NCBI GenBank assembly: GCA_003566875.1
Contig: PXBQ01000019.1
Span: 1-6,897, forward strand
From: Spirochaetaceae bacterium
GTDB lineage: Bacteria > Spirochaetota > Spirochaetia > DSM-27196 > PXBQ01
Length of the DNA: 6,897 nucleotides
Direction of reading: 5' to 3'
Part shown: one piece after another, positions 5,651-6,897 of the stretch
How positions within the stretch are numbered: the stretch's first letter is position 1
Layout: each line of letters opens with the position of its first letter
Notes under the pieces: model-generated
Database searches by the model: none
The model's input: only the letters and a program-made list of their open reading frames with translations
Told to the model about the DNA's origin: nothing
Translations under genes and position numbers: made by a program

Positions 5651-6897
5651 CTACTGCCCGAGCAGGTACTCGATCTCCGCGATCGCGGTCGCGAGTTCGT
5701 ACCGCGCGAGGTTCCGGTCGAGCGCGGTCGTGAGCAGGAACACTTCGGCGCGCGAGAGTTCACCGCGCGTCGCGAGCTCGTTCTCGAACGCGACGGTAGC
5801 GTTGCGCAGGCGCTCCTCGGCGTACTCGAGCGCGAGATCGCGCGCCCGGACCGAAGCCGCGGAACTCTCGAGGCTCTCAAGCCGCCGCGTCACGTTCACG
5901 CGAAGCGAGTCATCGAGTTCCGCGCGGCCGAGTTCCGCGATGCGCGCGGTCTCTCCGGCCTGTCGCCGCTTCGCGGTCGAGAGACCTCCGTCGAACACCG
6001 TGAGCTGCGCACCGACCGTGAACACGGCACCGGATTCCCACGTGTCGGCCCAGTTGGCCTCAACCACCGGAACTCGCTGTCCGGTCACGTCGAGAGTGAC
6101 CGTGAGCGCGATGTCCGGCCGCAAAGCACCACTCGCGTTCTCGATCGCGGCCGCTTCGCGTGCCTGCCGCAATCGCGCGTCGAGCACCGCGAGCTCGGTC
6201 GACGCGGCGCGCGCGTCGGCGACTACCGTTGAGTCGTCCACCCGCGCAAGCGAGTCCGGAATCCGGGCCGGAAGCGGATCGGTCAACCGCGGTGCGGCTC
6301 CGGCCTCACCGCCCGATTCCCGCCCGATCAAAAAGAGAAATCCCACGACCGCGCTGCGGTAGCTCTGCTCGGCCTTCACCAACTCCGCCTCAAGCCGCGC
6401 GAGTTCGAACCGCGCCTCGAGCACGGCTTCGCGGTTCACGACTCCGGCGTCAAACGCGGTCTCTTGATCGAGCACCGTTCGCTCGAGAAACGCATACCCC
6501 TGTCGCAGTATCTCGACCGACTCCCGCGCGAAAACCACGCCGTGGTACGCGCGGCGCACGTCTCGCGTGAGCTCGCGCTCGGCGTGAAGAACCTCCGTCG
6601 TCCGCAGTTCGGTCTCGAGCTCGGCAACGCGGATACCGCCGGTGATCTTGCCCCACGTGAAAAGCGGCTGCCGGAAGGTCGCTCCGATACGGAAGTACGT
6701 GTTTTCGGGATCGGGCACCAGCACGATGTCGCGATCCGGGACCGGTGTCGGTGTCGTCGAACCCGGTGACGGCGCGAAACCGAGTTCACCGCGCCGCAGC
6801 CTGACCCCGTCCGGAGGGTCGGTCAGGTACGAGGCCGATACGTTCATCTCGAGCTGCGGCAACCGGCGCGCTCTTGCCTCTTCAACCGCGTAAAACG
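5651..6897 (-). CDS. TolC-family outer-membrane efflux protein (5' partial)
   Basis: The visible 414 residues form most of an outer-membrane factor, the exit duct used by RND, ABC and MFS efflux or type I secretion systems. The frame stays open to the right edge. Bases 6863-6895 add FYAVEEARARR in frame before the TTG at 6862, which is therefore an internal Leu. The true start and signal peptide lie beyond the window. Two OEP (PF02321) repeats are apparent. In the first, a beta segment (TYFRIGATFRQPLFTWGK) is followed by long alpha-helices including FDAGVVNREAVLEARFELAR and ending at VVGFLFLIG. The second has a beta segment (GAVFTVGAQLTVFDGG) followed by helices ending in the C-terminal IEYLLGQ. 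A Pro/Thr-rich stretch before the first strand probably forms the surface loop. Codon use is strongly GC-rich. Substrate and partner pump cannot be told from here; membrane-fusion and inner-membrane components would be expected in nearby genes. Confidence 0.93.
   Translation of the reverse strand, partial: FYAVEEARARRLPQLEMNVSASYLTDPPDGVRLRRGELGFAPSPGSTTPTPVPDRDIVLVPDPENTYFRIGATFRQPLFTWGKITGGIRVAELETELRTTEVLHAERELTRDVRRAYHGVVFARESVEILRQGYAFLERTVLDQETAFDAGVVNREAVLEARFELARLEAELVKAEQSYRSAVVGFLFLIGRESGGEAGAAPRLTDPLPARIPDSLARVDDSTVVADARAASTELAVLDARLRQAREAAAIENASGALRPDIALTVTLDVTGQRVPVVEANWADTWESGAVFTVGAQLTVFDGGLSTAKRRQAGETARIAELGRAELDDSLRVNVTRRLESLESSAASVRARDLALEYAEERLRNATVAFENELATRGELSRAEVFLLTTALDRNLARYELATAIAEIEYLLGQ

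Noticed and set aside
5730..6362. Plus-strand open frame of 210 codons within the TolC-like gene
   Set aside because: Its Ser/Arg/Ala-rich composition is typical of an antisense shadow in GC-rich DNA, and the minus strand encodes clear OEP repeats.

Overview
The window reads as ordinary, gene-dense chromosomal DNA of a moderately GC-rich Gram-negative bacterium. An outer-membrane factor of the TolC family implies a diderm envelope. The style of the HisKA_2 kinase, the multi-PAS diguanylate cyclase and the TolC-like protein suggests a spirochaete-like lineage. That is an inference from general resemblance and is not settled by the sequence. I see no RNA gene, IS element, CRISPR array, phage remnant or long repeat, and no gene-free stretch over 100 bp.

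Layout, left to right: (i) the last 36 codons of an unrecognised plus-strand protein (2-112), whose stop overlaps the next start as TAATG; (ii) a six-helix membrane sensor kinase with HisKA_2 and HATPase domains (112-1377, +); (iii) a DUF402 protein related to the Ntdp nucleoside tri/diphosphatases (1391-1951, -), convergent with the kinase; (iv) a cytosolic PAS-PAS-PAS-GAF-GGDEF diguanylate cyclase (2032-4230, +), divergent from DUF402; (v) an FAD-dependent oxidoreductase of the FAD_oxidored type (4292-5638, +); (vi) a TolC-family outer-membrane efflux protein (5651-6897, -), convergent with the oxidoreductase and cut by the right edge.

Functionally, the left two thirds is signalling: a histidine kinase whose partner regulator is not visible, a c-di-GMP synthase with four sensory modules, and between them a likely nucleotide phosphatase. 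The DUF402 and diguanylate cyclase genes share an 80-bp divergent control region with two back-to-back, overlapping sigma70-like promoters. The oxidoreductase and the TolC-like gene are not clearly linked to the signalling genes or to each other.

The main points for a second look are regulatory. There are overlapping divergent promoters at 1952-1992. The oxidoreductase, and possibly DUF402, has a promoter placed so that the transcript would begin at the start codon (leaderless). The two plus-strand promoters look alike. Two tail-to-tail gene junctions are only 12-13 bp wide. The kinase's N-terminal membrane domain differs in codon use from its catalytic half. I found no convincing sign of a wholly new system.
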